A stretch of 64,000 nt of DNA from Maribacter polysiphoniae (GTDB lineage: Bacteria; Bacteroidota; Bacteroidia; Flavobacteriales; Flavobacteriaceae): NCBI RefSeq assembly GCF_003148665.1, contig NZ_QGGQ01000007.1, forward strand, positions 1 through 64,000. Direction: 5' to 3'. Shown one piece after another: positions 1 through 8,961 of this stretch. Under the pieces are notes generated by a model. That model saw only the letters and a program-made list of their open reading frames with translations. It was not told the DNA's origin and did no database searches. Position 1 is the stretch's first letter. Every line of letters starts with the position of its first letter. A program made the position numbers and the translations under genes.

Positions 1-100
1 AAGGTCGGGTACGGCCGGCCCTAAAAAGAACCCCTCCCTTTTTCCGCAAACCTTGGAAAAAAACGACCCTCCCGGATCGATAATTGATGACAACATAGGA

Positions 101-122
101 ATATAGATCATATGATCTATAT
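101..122. repeat. 22-bp perfect palindrome
   Basis: A perfect 22-bp inverted repeat without a spacer (core AGATCATATGATCT) lies in the first 248 bases, which otherwise show no gene. It is downstream of the minus-strand serine deaminase gene. No T-run follows on either strand, so it is not a standard terminator. It could be an operator for a gene left of the window or a cruciform. Function unknown. Confidence 0.5.
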
Positions 123-248
123 ATCTTTTATATGTTCATTCCTTAAAATTCCTACAAAAAACCGAAAGAACCAAGTGATTCAGCAGAAAAGGGCGATGTA
201 AGCAATTACAAATGAGTACAAATGTTTTTAAACGGATAATCAAAAAAA

Positions 249-1697
249 TCAACAATCACTTAGGTAAACCCCAACAGCGAGTCCGCCTTCCGAGGTTTCC
301 TTGTATTTGGTGTTCATATCCTTGGCGGTTTCCCACATGGTCTGTACTACCTTATCCAAACTTACCTTGGCTTCCTTGGGGTCAGAACCCAAAGCCAGTT
401 CCGCGGCATTTATGGCCTTTATGGCGCCCATGGAGTTTCGTTCTATACAAGGTACCTGCACCAATCCCCCAATGGGGTCACAGGTAAGGCCCAAATGGTG
501 TTCCATCGCAATTTCAGCGGCCATCAATACCTGTTCGGGACTTCCGCCCAAAAGTTCGGTCAAGGCACCTGCGGCCATGGCCGAGGACACACCGATCTCT
601 GCCTGGCAACCTCCCATGGCTGCGGAAATTGTAGCTCCTTTTTTAAAAAGACTTCCTATTTCACCGGCTACGGATAAAAACTGCTTAATGTCCTTAAAAT
701 CGGCATCGTGGTTTTCTATGACCAGATAATACATGAGTACGGCCGGGATTACGCCGGCACTACCGTTGGTAGGGGCAGTAACGACACGGCCCAAAGAGGC
801 ATTTACTTCGTTTACGGCCAAGGCAAAGCAACTTACCCATTTTAAGATCTGTCGGAATTTGACCTCGGTATGTCGAATGGTCTCCAACCATTCCTCAGGA
901 TTTGAGTAGGGCATGTCACCTTTTAGGTTTTGGTGCATGGCAAAGGCACGCCGGCGCACGTGGAGTCCACCAGGGAGAATACCTTCGGTATGGCAACCGA
1001 TATACATACATTCGAGCATGGTATCCCAAATGCGGCGCATTTCGTGGTCTATCTCGGCATCGGTACGAAGGGAGCGCTCATTAAGGAGTACAATTTCTGA
1101 AATACACTTTTTTTCCTGTTCACAATAGGCCAGGAGTTCATGGCCTTTGGTAATGGGTAAGGGAAAGGTTTTGAAGGTCTCCCTATTGCGCTTGGCATTC
1201 TTTCGTTCTTCGACAACCACAAAACCCCCACCAATGGAGTAGTAGGTCTGTGACTTTTTCTTACCATCGGCAAGCGTCGCCACAAATTTTAACCCGTTGG
1301 CATGAAAGGGAAGGAATTTCCGATTGAAAATAATATCGGTTACCGGATCAAAGGGTAAGGGTACCGCATTATTGAAATTTAATATTTTAGTGTTTTTAAT
1401 GTTTTGTACAATGGCATGTATGTCATTCACAGGCACATATTCGGGATTGGCCCCGGAGAGTCCCAACATAACGGCATAGTCCGTGGCATGGCCTTTTCCG
1501 GTTAGGGAGAGGGAACCGTACATATGTATTTGAATACCCGCTACTTGGTCGAAGATGTTTTCCGACCTGAGTTTGGCAATCCAACGTTCGGCAGCACGCC
1601 AAGGTCCCAAGGTATGGGAACTTGAAGGACCGATGCCGATTTTCAACATATCAAAAATACTGATACACTCTATCTTAACATCCATCTTTTCCATCAT
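249..1697 (-). CDS. sdaA: L-serine ammonia-lyase, iron-sulfur-dependent, single chain
   Basis: Cytosolic 4Fe-4S enzyme that deaminates L-serine to pyruvate and ammonia. Both the beta and alpha domains are present in one 482-aa chain. The SSSHT motif is at residues 25-29. Three cluster cysteines lie at about 364 (GGCQAE), 406 (LTCDPIGG) and 417 (VPCIERN). The chain ends in cysteine (SDC); in the structurally known single-chain enzymes the C-terminal Cys is a cluster ligand (tail in mouth). Three ATGs are possible (1697, 1694, 1685). A -7-like box TATCTTTA at 1706-1699 would put transcription start at about 1694, so the second ATG is the better mechanistic choice. It is transcribed away from the dnaK region and stands alone. 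Confidence 0.95.
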   Translation of the reverse strand: MMEKMDVKIECISIFDMLKIGIGPSSSHTLGPWRAAERWIAKLRSENIFDQVAGIQIHMYGSLSLTGKGHATDYAVMLGLSGANPEYVPVNDIHAIVQNIKNTKILNFNNAVPLPFDPVTDIIFNRKFLPFHANGLKFVATLADGKKKSQTYYSIGGGFVVVEERKNAKRNRETFKTFPLPITKGHELLAYCEQEKKCISEIVLLNERSLRTDAEIDHEMRRIWDTMLECMYIGCHTEGILPGGLHVRRRAFAMHQNLKGDMPYSNPEEWLETIRHTEVKFRQILKWVSCFALAVNEVNASLGRVVTAPTNGSAGVIPAVLMYYLVIENHDADFKDIKQFLSVAGEIGSLFKKGATISAAMGGCQAEIGVSSAMAAGALTELLGGSPEQVLMAAEIAMEHHLGLTCDPIGGLVQVPCIERNSMGAIKAINAAELALGSDPKEAKVSLDKVVQTMWETAKDMNTKYKETSEGGLAVGVYLSDC

Positions 1698-1911
1698 GTA
1701 AAGATATAATTATTGTTGGATGAAACCCCGTATTATATTTTTCTTGTAGACAAAATTCCACATTGGTTTTACAGGGTTTGGCAGCGTATATATTCCTGTG
1801 GGAAAGCTTGTTTTTCGTTGTGATGTTTCTTTAAGGCTAAAACGAAATGAAAGGGAACTTCAAAAGTTTATGGTCAGGTAGAAGACCATAGTACTGACTA
1901 GATCTTATGAT

Positions 1912-2073
1912 AAAGTCGGTTTGTCCTTCAAACGAAAACAGGAAGTCAGGGAACAAAATCCCTTCAATCACCCCGTAAAATGGGTGTTTCCCTATAATTC
2001 AGCAGTATCTTGAATGACATGCTGTCAGTTTATTGTTGACGAAACTATATGTGGGAATATTATTTCCATTCCC
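1912..2073 (+). promoter_or_regulatory. Second copy of the dnaK leader, without a gene behind it
   Basis: This stretch matches the dnaK leader (4279-4430) in ungapped blocks: AAAGTCGGTTTGTC at 1912 and 4279, CACCCCGT 57 nt on in both, ATGACAT 102 nt on in both, and TGTCAGT 111 nt on in both. It keeps a TGACA-N3-TGTCA inverted repeat (2015-2027). The TTGGCA element seen in the dnaK copy is here TTGACG, so it may be inactive. No reading frame follows before the terminator at 2332. The rest of the gene-free stretch 1698-2450 shows nothing else I recognise. Confidence 0.5.
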
Positions 2074-2331
2074 CAACAATGTTATTTTATCAAAATAAAT
2101 AAGTCGTTTTCACCAAAGTCATAGATTGGTAATTGGGTTGAATTTTTGGTTCCTAGTATTATAGGGTCGTGGTAATTTATTGTTTTTAATCCCCTAGGAT
2201 GGTTAAACAAGCATGTTCAACGTGCCTAAATTTTTATAGAAGTGGTAATGTTTTGGTTTCTTTGATGAATATGCCGTTATTTTATTTGATCCATTGACGC
2301 GTTACATGATGTCAAATAGGTTTTGAATTGA

Positions 2332-2358
2332 AAAAAAGCCGCTCTAAGCGGCTTTTTA
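2332..2358. terminator. Bidirectional intrinsic terminator
   Basis: A perfect 11-bp stem (AAAAAGCCGCT / AGCGGCTTTTT) with a CTA loop, with A- and T-runs on the two sides. It lies about 90 nt downstream of the minus-strand gene ending at 2451. It could also end any plus-strand transcript from the dnaK-like leader at 1912-2073. Confidence 0.8.
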
Positions 2359-2450
2359 TTAGTACTGAATGTATAAAATAAAGGTTTTTGCAACACGTAT
2401 CGATTCAAGTTGTTGTGTTCTGTAAATCAGATTCGATCTTTTTCTTTCGT

Positions 2451-3938
2451 TTAAAATTTTACAGCTTTATTTTTTTTGATTGTATGTATGTTCATGTTTG
2501 CTTTCTGTATTTTAGGTTTATTGCATGGATGGTTTTTAACATCCCTGATCATAGGATTTACGACGATCATTTTTTCTATTAGAGCATCGTAGTAAGCTTT
2601 ATCCTTAATTTTGCATTGTTCATTGTATCTTACCCCATTTACATCAGTTATGTCGGATAATCCCATCGATTTCCCAGCTGCGGAATTGTCAACTAAAACG
2701 CAATCATACTGAATCCTGTTTTTAGCAGGATTCTCTGCAATGGTATTAGCCCTATCTTCCCGCCTTAGGTTGTTAAAACTATTAAAAATATCCACACCCT
2801 TTTCTTGGATTAGATCCAATTGGTCATACGTTAGGTATTCAACTTCCGCAAATAATTCTAAAAGTATATCTGAGTTCGTAACATACATTGGTATGTAGGA
2901 TTCACTTGTGGGATCGTTTTGTTCACAATAATCAGGATTAGGGCCTCCATCCCTGCCTTGTCCCCCAGGTAAATTCTTATTAGTAGTTTGAGGTATGTAC
3001 ATACATGATGGAAATGATAAACATTGTCCTGCTAGGAATGCAGGAATATTTAGTTTTGGTAAAATGATAACTGGTGGATCCTCTCCTTCTTCAATGGGTT
3101 CTAAACATAAAAAATCCAGGCTTGGGGTGCTTATCTTCTTTAAGATCAATCCATATTGGGGAGTTTGATCCATAACCTGGGCTTTAATTGCAGCTCCATT
3201 GATAATACCTAAATTATTTAGGACATTCAACCAACTTGAAGATAATCCTCTAACATCTTCTACAGAATCGCCCCATCCAGAGCTTTCTCCCTTCCAAAGT
3301 CTTATAGCATCGTAAGTATCTAACCATGGAGCATCTGCCATTAAATCAGCAATTGAGAATCTAGTGTTACCTTGTTGGACTAAATCGGCATTTCCACCAT
3401 TACTTCCACTTTGATGACTACATCCAAGGGCATCTGAACAAGAAGAGGGTATTGCTCCGCCGTTTGAAACATTTTCCAATTTGGACTTATAAATATTTAA
3501 TACTTCACTAGGGTTGGTAAATCCTGATAGGTCGATAGGTACGTTTTGAACATATACAGCTATGGTACTACTCCAAGGATTTCTATTACCTTTTGTAATC
3601 GTATAATAGTAATCTCTGGGTGACACGTAAAAACCCGTTTTTAAACAAACTTGATTAGGTTCTACTGGTGCTTGCTTTTTAACATAAGACTCACTATAGG
3701 GATTGAATGGACTCCAACTGGTTATTTCAGAGACATCCATATATATAGTGCCACTACCATAAAATGAAACAGAGGCAGTACCATCATCAAAGTTACGCAG
3801 TTGAATATTAAAACCACCCTGTGAGCAAACAAACCCTTTAGATTCAATCGCTACCTTATCATTGGTTTGCGCTTTGTTTTGTTGTGCATTTAATAAAATG
3901 GAGTTGATAAATAAAAGGATTAGTAATAATTGTCTCAT
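2451..3938 (-). CDS. Secreted protein of unknown function
   Basis: A 495-aa protein with a clear signal peptide (MRQLLLILLFINSILLNAQQ), so it is probably periplasmic or exported. I do not recognise a family. The N-terminal part (about 35-160) looks like beta-rich all-Ser/Tyr/Gly sequence. The middle has Cys-containing, Pro/Gly-rich stretches (CLSFPSCMYIPQT at about 310). The C-terminus (370-495) is mixed alpha/beta and ends in a basic tail. No GPI, sortase or Por-type sorting domain is visible. The DNA appears more AT-rich than the flanking genes. The gene lies between two similar dnaK-type leaders, which suggests it arrived by insertion or with a duplication (inference). Confidence 0.75.
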   Translation of the reverse strand: MRQLLLILLFINSILLNAQQNKAQTNDKVAIESKGFVCSQGGFNIQLRNFDDGTASVSFYGSGTIYMDVSEITSWSPFNPYSESYVKKQAPVEPNQVCLKTGFYVSPRDYYYTITKGNRNPWSSTIAVYVQNVPIDLSGFTNPSEVLNIYKSKLENVSNGGAIPSSCSDALGCSHQSGSNGGNADLVQQGNTRFSIADLMADAPWLDTYDAIRLWKGESSGWGDSVEDVRGLSSSWLNVLNNLGIINGAAIKAQVMDQTPQYGLILKKISTPSLDFLCLEPIEEGEDPPVIILPKLNIPAFLAGQCLSFPSCMYIPQTTNKNLPGGQGRDGGPNPDYCEQNDPTSESYIPMYVTNSDILLELFAEVEYLTYDQLDLIQEKGVDIFNSFNNLRREDRANTIAENPAKNRIQYDCVLVDNSAAGKSMGLSDITDVNGVRYNEQCKIKDKAYYDALIEKMIVVNPMIRDVKNHPCNKPKIQKANMNIHTIKKNKAVKF

Positions 3939-4278
3939 AAATTTATTTTTACTTTAAGTATATCTAACGGGTTGTTAAATAATTTGTTGCGTGGTCAGAT
4001 CCCTGATTTGGTAAAAAAGCCGAAGGTTTCTAAAAGATATAAATCTTTTCTTCAATGTTTTATGTCATAAGAAGTTTTCATAGGACCGCCTTTCCAAACA
4101 ATAAATAATTCTAAGGTTTTAAATATTATTGATCGATCAGAAAGAATAAAAGAGGAAATTAAGGGTGTTTTATACTTGGGGGTTAAAACTTTGTCAACAC
4201 GGTTTATCCCCCCTGTTTTTCGTTTAAGACTTGTTACGTTCTGTTGGCCTTGGAAATTCGGGTCACCCTATCAAAATT

Positions 4279-4430
4279 AAAGTCGGTTTGTCTTTCAAGG
4301 CTATGAAGTAAGTTGTCAAACAAGAATATGACAAACACCCCGTGAATGGCTATTTTATTGGTGGTGCTGCCGCATCATGGATGACATCATGTCAGTATGT
4401 CGGCAATTGGCATATTGTTTGTCATTCCCT
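4279..4430 (+). promoter_or_regulatory. dnaK leader with TGACA-N3-TGTCA palindrome and TTGGCA element
   Basis: Upstream of dnaK there is an inverted repeat TGACA-N3-TGTCA (4382-4394), then TTGGCATATTGTTTG (about 4407-4421). The latter resembles a -24/-12 (sigma-54-like) promoter with GT instead of GC at -12. It could equally be a heat-shock regulator site plus another promoter. No ordinary TAnnTTTG box is evident close to the start codon. The blocks repeat at 1912-2073. The rest of 3939-4473 shows no gene. Confidence 0.45.
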
Positions 4431-4473
4431 TATCGACATATAAAAGTAAGCACTAATATTTAAAACATAAATA

Positions 4474-6381
4474 ATGAGCAAGATTATAGGTATAGATTTG
4501 GGTACGACCAACTCCTGCGTTTCCGTAATGGAAGGTAACGAGCCTGTTGTAATTCCCAATGCCGAAGGTAAGCGAACTACACCATCAGTAATCGCATTTG
4601 TTGAAGGTGGGGAAATCAAAGTAGGGGATCCTGCAAAAAGACAGGCAGTGACCAACCCACATAAAACCGTTTACTCGATCAAACGTTTTATGGGTAACAA
4701 GTTCTCCGAATCTCAAAAAGAGGCGCAACGTGTTCCTTATAAAGTGGTAAAAGGGGATAATGATACCCCAAGGGTTGATATAGACGGACGTTTGTATACG
4801 CCCCAGGAACTTTCAGCGATGATCCTTCAGAAAATGAAGAAAACCGCTGAGGATTATTTAGGCCAGGATGTTACCAGAGCGGTAATTACCGTACCAGCCT
4901 ATTTTAACGATGCACAAAGACAGGCTACCAAAGAGGCCGGTGAGATTGCCGGACTTAAGGTAGAACGTATCATCAACGAACCTACCGCGGCTTCTTTGGC
5001 CTACGGTATGGATAAAAAGGACACTGACCAGAAAATAGTGGTTTTTGACTTTGGTGGTGGTACCCATGATGTTTCCATCTTGGAATTGGGTGACGGTGTA
5101 TTCGAAGTATTGTCTACCGATGGGGATACCCACTTGGGAGGTGATGATGTTGACCAAAAAATCATTGACTGGTTGGCTGAAGAATTCAAAAAAGATGAAA
5201 GTATAGATCTTCGTGATGATGCCATGGCATTACAACGTTTGCGTGAAGCTGCCGAGAAAGCGAAAATCGAATTGTCTTCTTCTTCACAGACCGAGATCAA
5301 CTTGCCTTACGTTACAGCTACGGCTACAGGACCTAAACACTTGGTGCGTTCTTTGACACGTTCCAAATTTGAGCAATTGATCGCTGATTTGGTGAAAAGA
5401 ACCATTGATCCCTGTGAGTCGGCCTTAAAAGCTGCCGGACTTTCAAAAAGTGATATCGATGAAATCATCTTAGTAGGTGGTTCAACACGTATCCCTGCCG
5501 TTCAGGAAGCTGTTGAGAAATTCTTTGGTAAAAAACCATCGAAAGGGGTGAACCCGGATGAGGTTGTTGCCGTAGGTGCTGCCATTCAAGGTGGTGTATT
5601 GACCGGTGATGTTAAGGATGTATTGTTATTGGATGTTACACCATTATCATTGGGTATCGAGACCATGGGTAGTGTTATGACCAAGTTGATCGAGGCCAAC
5701 ACCACGATCCCTACCAAAAAATCGCAAGTGTTCTCTACAGCGGCTGACAACCAGCCATCGGTTGAGATCCATGTGTTGCAAGGGGAAAGACCAATGGCAG
5801 CGGATAACAAAACAATAGGACGTTTCCATTTAGACGGAATTCCACCTGCACCAAGAGGTACACCTCAAATTGAAGTGACTTTCGATATTGATGCCAATGG
5901 TATCATCAAGGTTTCTGCAACCGATAAGGCTACCAATAAAACACAGGATATCCGAATCGAGGCTTCCTCAGGATTGACTGAAGAGGAAATCAAAAAGATG
6001 AAAGCGGAAGCAGAGGCAAATGCTGAAACCGATAAAAAAGCCAAGGAAACCGCCGATAAATTGAATGAGGCCGATGGAATGATCTTCCAGACCGAAAAAC
6101 AATTGTCAGAGTTTGGTGATAAACTTTCCGATGATAAGAAAAAGCCGATTGAAGCAGCTTTGGAAGAATTGAAGAAAGCTTATGAAAGCAAGGATCTTGC
6201 AGTCATTACACCTGCCTTGGACAAAATCAACGAAGCTTGGAAGGTAGCTTCTGAGGAAATGTATAAGGCCCAAGCGGAAGGTCAACAAGCCGGAGCTTCA
6301 CCCAATGGTGAGGAAACAGCCAGTGCCGATGCCGGTGAAGGTGATAACGTTGAAGACGTAGACTTCGAAGAAGTCAAGTAG
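4474..6381 (+). CDS. dnaK: Molecular chaperone DnaK (Hsp70)
   Basis: Cytosolic ATP-dependent chaperone of 635 aa, normal length. The nucleotide-binding domain starts [12 protein letters not shown] (5-16). The phosphate-2 loop is GGGTHD (194-199), with His where many bacteria have Phe, a variant usual in Flavobacteriia. The interdomain linker DVLLLDVTP is at 382-390, followed by the substrate-binding domain, helical lid and an acidic tail ending DFEEVK. dnaJ and grpE are not adjacent. The last codons and stop are part of a tandem DNA repeat that continues downstream. A leader with a palindromic element precedes it, consistent with heat-shock control (inference). Confidence 0.98.
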   Translation: MSKIIGIDLGTTNSCVSVMEGNEPVVIPNAEGKRTTPSVIAFVEGGEIKVGDPAKRQAVTNPHKTVYSIKRFMGNKFSESQKEAQRVPYKVVKGDNDTPRVDIDGRLYTPQELSAMILQKMKKTAEDYLGQDVTRAVITVPAYFNDAQRQATKEAGEIAGLKVERIINEPTAASLAYGMDKKDTDQKIVVFDFGGGTHDVSILELGDGVFEVLSTDGDTHLGGDDVDQKIIDWLAEEFKKDESIDLRDDAMALQRLREAAEKAKIELSSSSQTEINLPYVTATATGPKHLVRSLTRSKFEQLIADLVKRTIDPCESALKAAGLSKSDIDEIILVGGSTRIPAVQEAVEKFFGKKPSKGVNPDEVVAVGAAIQGGVLTGDVKDVLLLDVTPLSLGIETMGSVMTKLIEANTTIPTKKSQVFSTAADNQPSVEIHVLQGERPMAADNKTIGRFHLDGIPPAPRGTPQIEVTFDIDANGIIKVSATDKATNKTQDIRIEASSGLTEEEIKKMKAEAEANAETDKKAKETADKLNEADGMIFQTEKQLSEFGDKLSDDKKKPIEAALEELKKAYESKDLAVITPALDKINEAWKVASEEMYKAQAEGQQAGASPNGEETASADAGEGDNVEDVDFEEVK

Positions 6382-6475
6382 CCTGTCCTGAGCGCAGACG
6401 AAGGGTAGACTTCGAAGAAGTCAAGTAGCCTGTCCTGAGCGCAGACGAAGGGTAGACTTCGAAGAAGTCAAGTAG
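6361..6475 (+). repeat. 47-bp tandem repeat spanning the dnaK stop codon
   Basis: Two identical 47-bp units start at 6361 and 6408, followed by a 21-bp partial third copy at 6455. Each unit begins GACTTCGAAGAAGTCAAGTAG, which encodes the DnaK C-terminus DFEEVK-stop, and contains a small hairpin (GACTTC / GAAGTC). The other half holds CCTGTCCTGAGCGCAGACGA, which I recall as a short interspersed repeat common in Bacteroidota genomes (from memory, not checked). The array probably arose when that element inserted at the stop codon and the junction was duplicated. Confidence 0.9.
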
Positions 6476-6496
6476 TTATAAAGACTACGTTATAGT

Positions 6497-6534
6497 AAAA
6501 AGCATCCTGATGATACTATCAGGATGCTTTTTTT
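6497..6534 (+). terminator. dnaK terminator
   Basis: An 11-bp perfect stem AGCATCCTGAT (6501-6511) / ATCAGGATGCT (6518-6528), with GATACT loop and a T7 run. It follows dnaK and the tandem repeat and precedes the convergent phosphoesterase gene. Confidence 0.9.
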
Positions 6535-6551
6535 ATGCAATGCGTTTGCGT

Positions 6552-7454
6552 TCAACGGATGCGCAATCCGCGATCAGGCTCCCGACCATAGCCTTTTACG
6601 AGGAGTGAATCGTTATGGAAAGTGACCCTGGCAAATGAAGTACTGTCTCGGGTGTCGAGCATACCTTTGAAGTTCAGGTAATGTACACCGTCTTTCTGAA
6701 CATAGCTTCCGTAGTGGTTATGGCCATTAAAATAAAACTTTACACAGTCGTACTTATCAATGATTGCCAGGAGATGTTCATAATTCCAAAGATTATGGTC
6801 ATTGGTTTCCCCAAGCGCGGGAAAGTGACAATAAAAGCCCACACGTTCGTTCTTTTCGGTGGCCTGTTTCAATTCATTTTCCACCCATTGCAATTGTTCG
6901 GTACCCAAGCCGCCATTCCAATGTTTCAAATTGGGTAACTCCCTTTCGGATAATAGGTTGAAAAGGGAATCGGTCTGTTGTTTTTTTGTTTCCGTTAAGG
7001 CGCCATGTACACTTAGGTCATTTCCATCCAAAACAATAAAACGCCATTTGTTCTTAACGATGCTGTAATACCGTTCCTTTAGGTCCATTTTGTCAAAGAC
7101 CATGGGTTTTAGGGAGTCGGCAACTTTAAAATCATGGTTGCCCAACACATGGTACCGGTCCGATTTGAGTCCGGCCCAAATAGGGATAAGGGTATCGAAG
7201 CTGTTAAAGTCCCTATCGATAAAATCCCCAAGGTGGATGGTATAATCCAAGGTATGGGTGTTGAGCTCATTTACGGCTTCCTGCAACTTCCCCGAGGCTT
7301 TCTTGTAAAAACGGATTTCGGAAGGTTCACAATAACAGTATTGGCAGTCGGCAATTACCCCAATCTCAAAGTCAGGATATTCCGGTACGGGTTTTTCCTT
7401 GGTGTTGCATCCTATGATCAGGAGTAAGGGAATAAAGGCGGCAAATTTTTTCAT
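6552..7454 (-). CDS. Metallophosphoesterase lipoprotein, ADP-ribose/CDP-alcohol diphosphatase-like
   Basis: A 300-aa calcineurin-like phosphoesterase. The start at 7454 gives a lipoprotein signal with a lipobox LIIGC (Cys16), so the protein is probably anchored in the envelope; the longer upstream frame is unlikely. Metal-site motifs appear in order: GVIADCQY (Asp-x-Gln rather than Asp-x-His), GDFIDR, GNHD, HFPA and GHNH. The DxQ form and the GGLGxEQLQW segment match the Mn-dependent ADP-ribose/CDP-alcohol diphosphatase (ADPRM) family. The substrate is not settled from sequence. It converges on dnaK and is divergent from the next gene. Confidence 0.85.
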   Translation of the reverse strand: MKKFAAFIPLLLIIGCNTKEKPVPEYPDFEIGVIADCQYCYCEPSEIRFYKKASGKLQEAVNELNTHTLDYTIHLGDFIDRDFNSFDTLIPIWAGLKSDRYHVLGNHDFKVADSLKPMVFDKMDLKERYYSIVKNKWRFIVLDGNDLSVHGALTETKKQQTDSLFNLLSERELPNLKHWNGGLGTEQLQWVENELKQATEKNERVGFYCHFPALGETNDHNLWNYEHLLAIIDKYDCVKFYFNGHNHYGSYVQKDGVHYLNFKGMLDTRDSTSFARVTFHNDSLLVKGYGREPDRGLRIR

Positions 7455-7602
7455 TTTGTTGGTTTTTCTTGGTTTCGCTATCATTAAAGGTTTAAAGATA
7501 CAGGACAATTCATTTGAAAATACATGTACGGTCAACGAATTTTCATGGCATACCACAATATTAATGGTACGGATTTTGTTTTATTGTTGCAGTATTATAA
7601 AG

Positions 7603-7610
7603 TACTTTTG
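7603..7610 (+). promoter_or_regulatory. -7 box TACTTTTG
   Basis: A perfect TAnnTTTG box ends 4 nt before the ATG at 7615, with TTTG at 7575-7578 as a possible -33. Transcription would begin at or beside the start codon. Confidence 0.6.
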
Positions 7611-7614
7611 ATCT

Positions 7615-8568
7615 ATGGTGAAAAACTACACGACTTCTTTTTTACATTCCTTGATGACGATAACAACCCTTTTGGGTGTTGTTCTAGTAGGGTATTCCCA
7701 ACAACCTAGGATTTTTACGATCGCCGATTTCGATTTAAAGGGCCCTGTAAAATCATGTCTGGTCATTACATCCTATGGAAAGGAAGCCTATGATTTTGAT
7801 ATGGAAGGCAAATTGACCAAGTCGGTTACCCGGTATAGCGACACCGATTATGATGTAACCTATTACAAATACAAGGGGGAGGAGCTTGTGGAAAAACGTT
7901 TTGAGAATTATAGGAACAACATCTTTGAAAGCAGCACTTCCTATGCCAATTTTTATGAGATAGATACCATACCTGTACGTAAGGTCACCGAAAAGATAAT
8001 CTCATACGATAAGGAATTCCTGGACCGCTATGAGTATATCTATAATGCCGATAATATTTTGGTCAAGATCATTAGGACCAATAATGATGGCAATGACGAA
8101 ACGTTGATTGAATACGCTGATTACAAAGGGGAACAGACCCAGACCAATTCATTGAATGGAACGGTTTTGAAATCGGTTCGAAAATCAACAAGGATCGGAA
8201 AGGATAAAAAGAAGCAGAAGGTGGTGTTGACCAAGAACTTTCTGGAAGGGGAGCCCCAATCAGCCACGGAAGCCATTTATGATTTGGAAGGGAAATTGAT
8301 TGCTGAGACAAAGTTTAAACAAGATCCTAAGAAGCAGCAGTTTGTTCCCGTGGAAAAAATCATTTACGAACATGACGAAAAGGGGATGCTCGTTAAGTGC
8401 ACATCCAAAAAAGGTAAAGTGGTCGATGTGAAGGAATACATTTACCAGTACGATAATGGGGAGGAAGGCAATTGGATCAAAGAGATCATTACCCCCCAAA
8501 ACAGTTATACGTCCCGCAAGATCGAGTATTACAAGGTAGCCGAGGAAAAACCCCCTGTGAAAGAGTAA
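7615..8568 (+). CDS. Secreted protein of unknown function
   Basis: A 317-aa protein with an N-terminal hydrophobic segment (residues 14-27) ending GYSQQ, read as a signal peptide. The mature part is a chain of short strands such as DMEGKLTKSV, YNADNILVKI, DLEGKLIAET and HDEKGMLVKCTSKKG. These resemble the YD-type strand pattern seen in Rhs-like and related beta-sheet surface proteins of Bacteroidota, but no complete Rhs core or toxin domain is present. Function unknown. ATG 7615 is favoured by the adjacent promoter; Met14 (7654) would also give a signal peptide. It ends directly against the convergent VOC gene, with no terminator between. Confidence 0.8.
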   Translation: MVKNYTTSFLHSLMTITTLLGVVLVGYSQQPRIFTIADFDLKGPVKSCLVITSYGKEAYDFDMEGKLTKSVTRYSDTDYDVTYYKYKGEELVEKRFENYRNNIFESSTSYANFYEIDTIPVRKVTEKIISYDKEFLDRYEYIYNADNILVKIIRTNNDGNDETLIEYADYKGEQTQTNSLNGTVLKSVRKSTRIGKDKKKQKVVLTKNFLEGEPQSATEAIYDLEGKLIAETKFKQDPKKQQFVPVEKIIYEHDEKGMLVKCTSKKGKVVDVKEYIYQYDNGEEGNWIKEIITPQNSYTSRKIEYYKVAEEKPPVKE

Positions 8569-8961
8569 TTATCCCTTGGGCTGTAAAAGGTCCCATAGAT
8601 TGCCATAAAGGTCTTGGAAAACAGCGACCGTGCCATAGGGTTCTTCCCGTGGTGCTTCATTAAAGACAACACCTTTCGCTTTCATCCGCTTATAATCCCT
8701 CCAGAAATCATCGGTATGAAGAAAGAGTAAGACCCGGCCACCGGTTTGGTCACCAATACGTTCTTTTTCCTTGTCAGAGTCTGCCTTGGCCAATAACAAA
8801 GCGGTACCCATGGCTCCGGCAGGGGACACCAAGACCCAACGTTTATCACCCTCCAAGGGAATGTCTTGCCGTAGTTCAAAACCCAATTTTTGGGTGTAAA
8901 ATTTAAGGGCCTTGTCATAGTCCTCAACAATAAGGGTAATGTTCGCGATTATTTGGTTCAT
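8569..8961 (-). CDS. VOC-family (glyoxalase/bleomycin-resistance fold) protein
   Basis: A 130-aa single vicinal-oxygen-chelate module pair. It starts MNQIIANITLIVEDYDKALKFYTQKLGF and ends with AVFQDLYGNLWDLLQP, a typical metal-ligand-containing C-terminal strand. The start at 8961 is chosen because its ATG overlaps the stop of the upstream acetyltransferase (ATGA), pointing to translational coupling, and the fold begins there. The substrate cannot be told; such proteins include lyases and dioxygenase-like enzymes. It is the last gene of a four-gene minus-strand group. Confidence 0.85.
   Translation of the reverse strand: MNQIIANITLIVEDYDKALKFYTQKLGFELRQDIPLEGDKRWVLVSPAGAMGTALLLAKADSDKEKERIGDQTGGRVLLFLHTDDFWRDYKRMKAKGVVFNEAPREEPYGTVAVFQDLYGNLWDLLQPKG

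Noticed and set aside
212-729. Plus-strand frames opposite sdaA
   Set aside because: Shadows of the well-supported minus-strand gene.
6361-6475. Repeat after dnaK as a CRISPR array
   Set aside because: Units are tandem, without variable spacers, and include coding sequence of dnaK; no cas genes.
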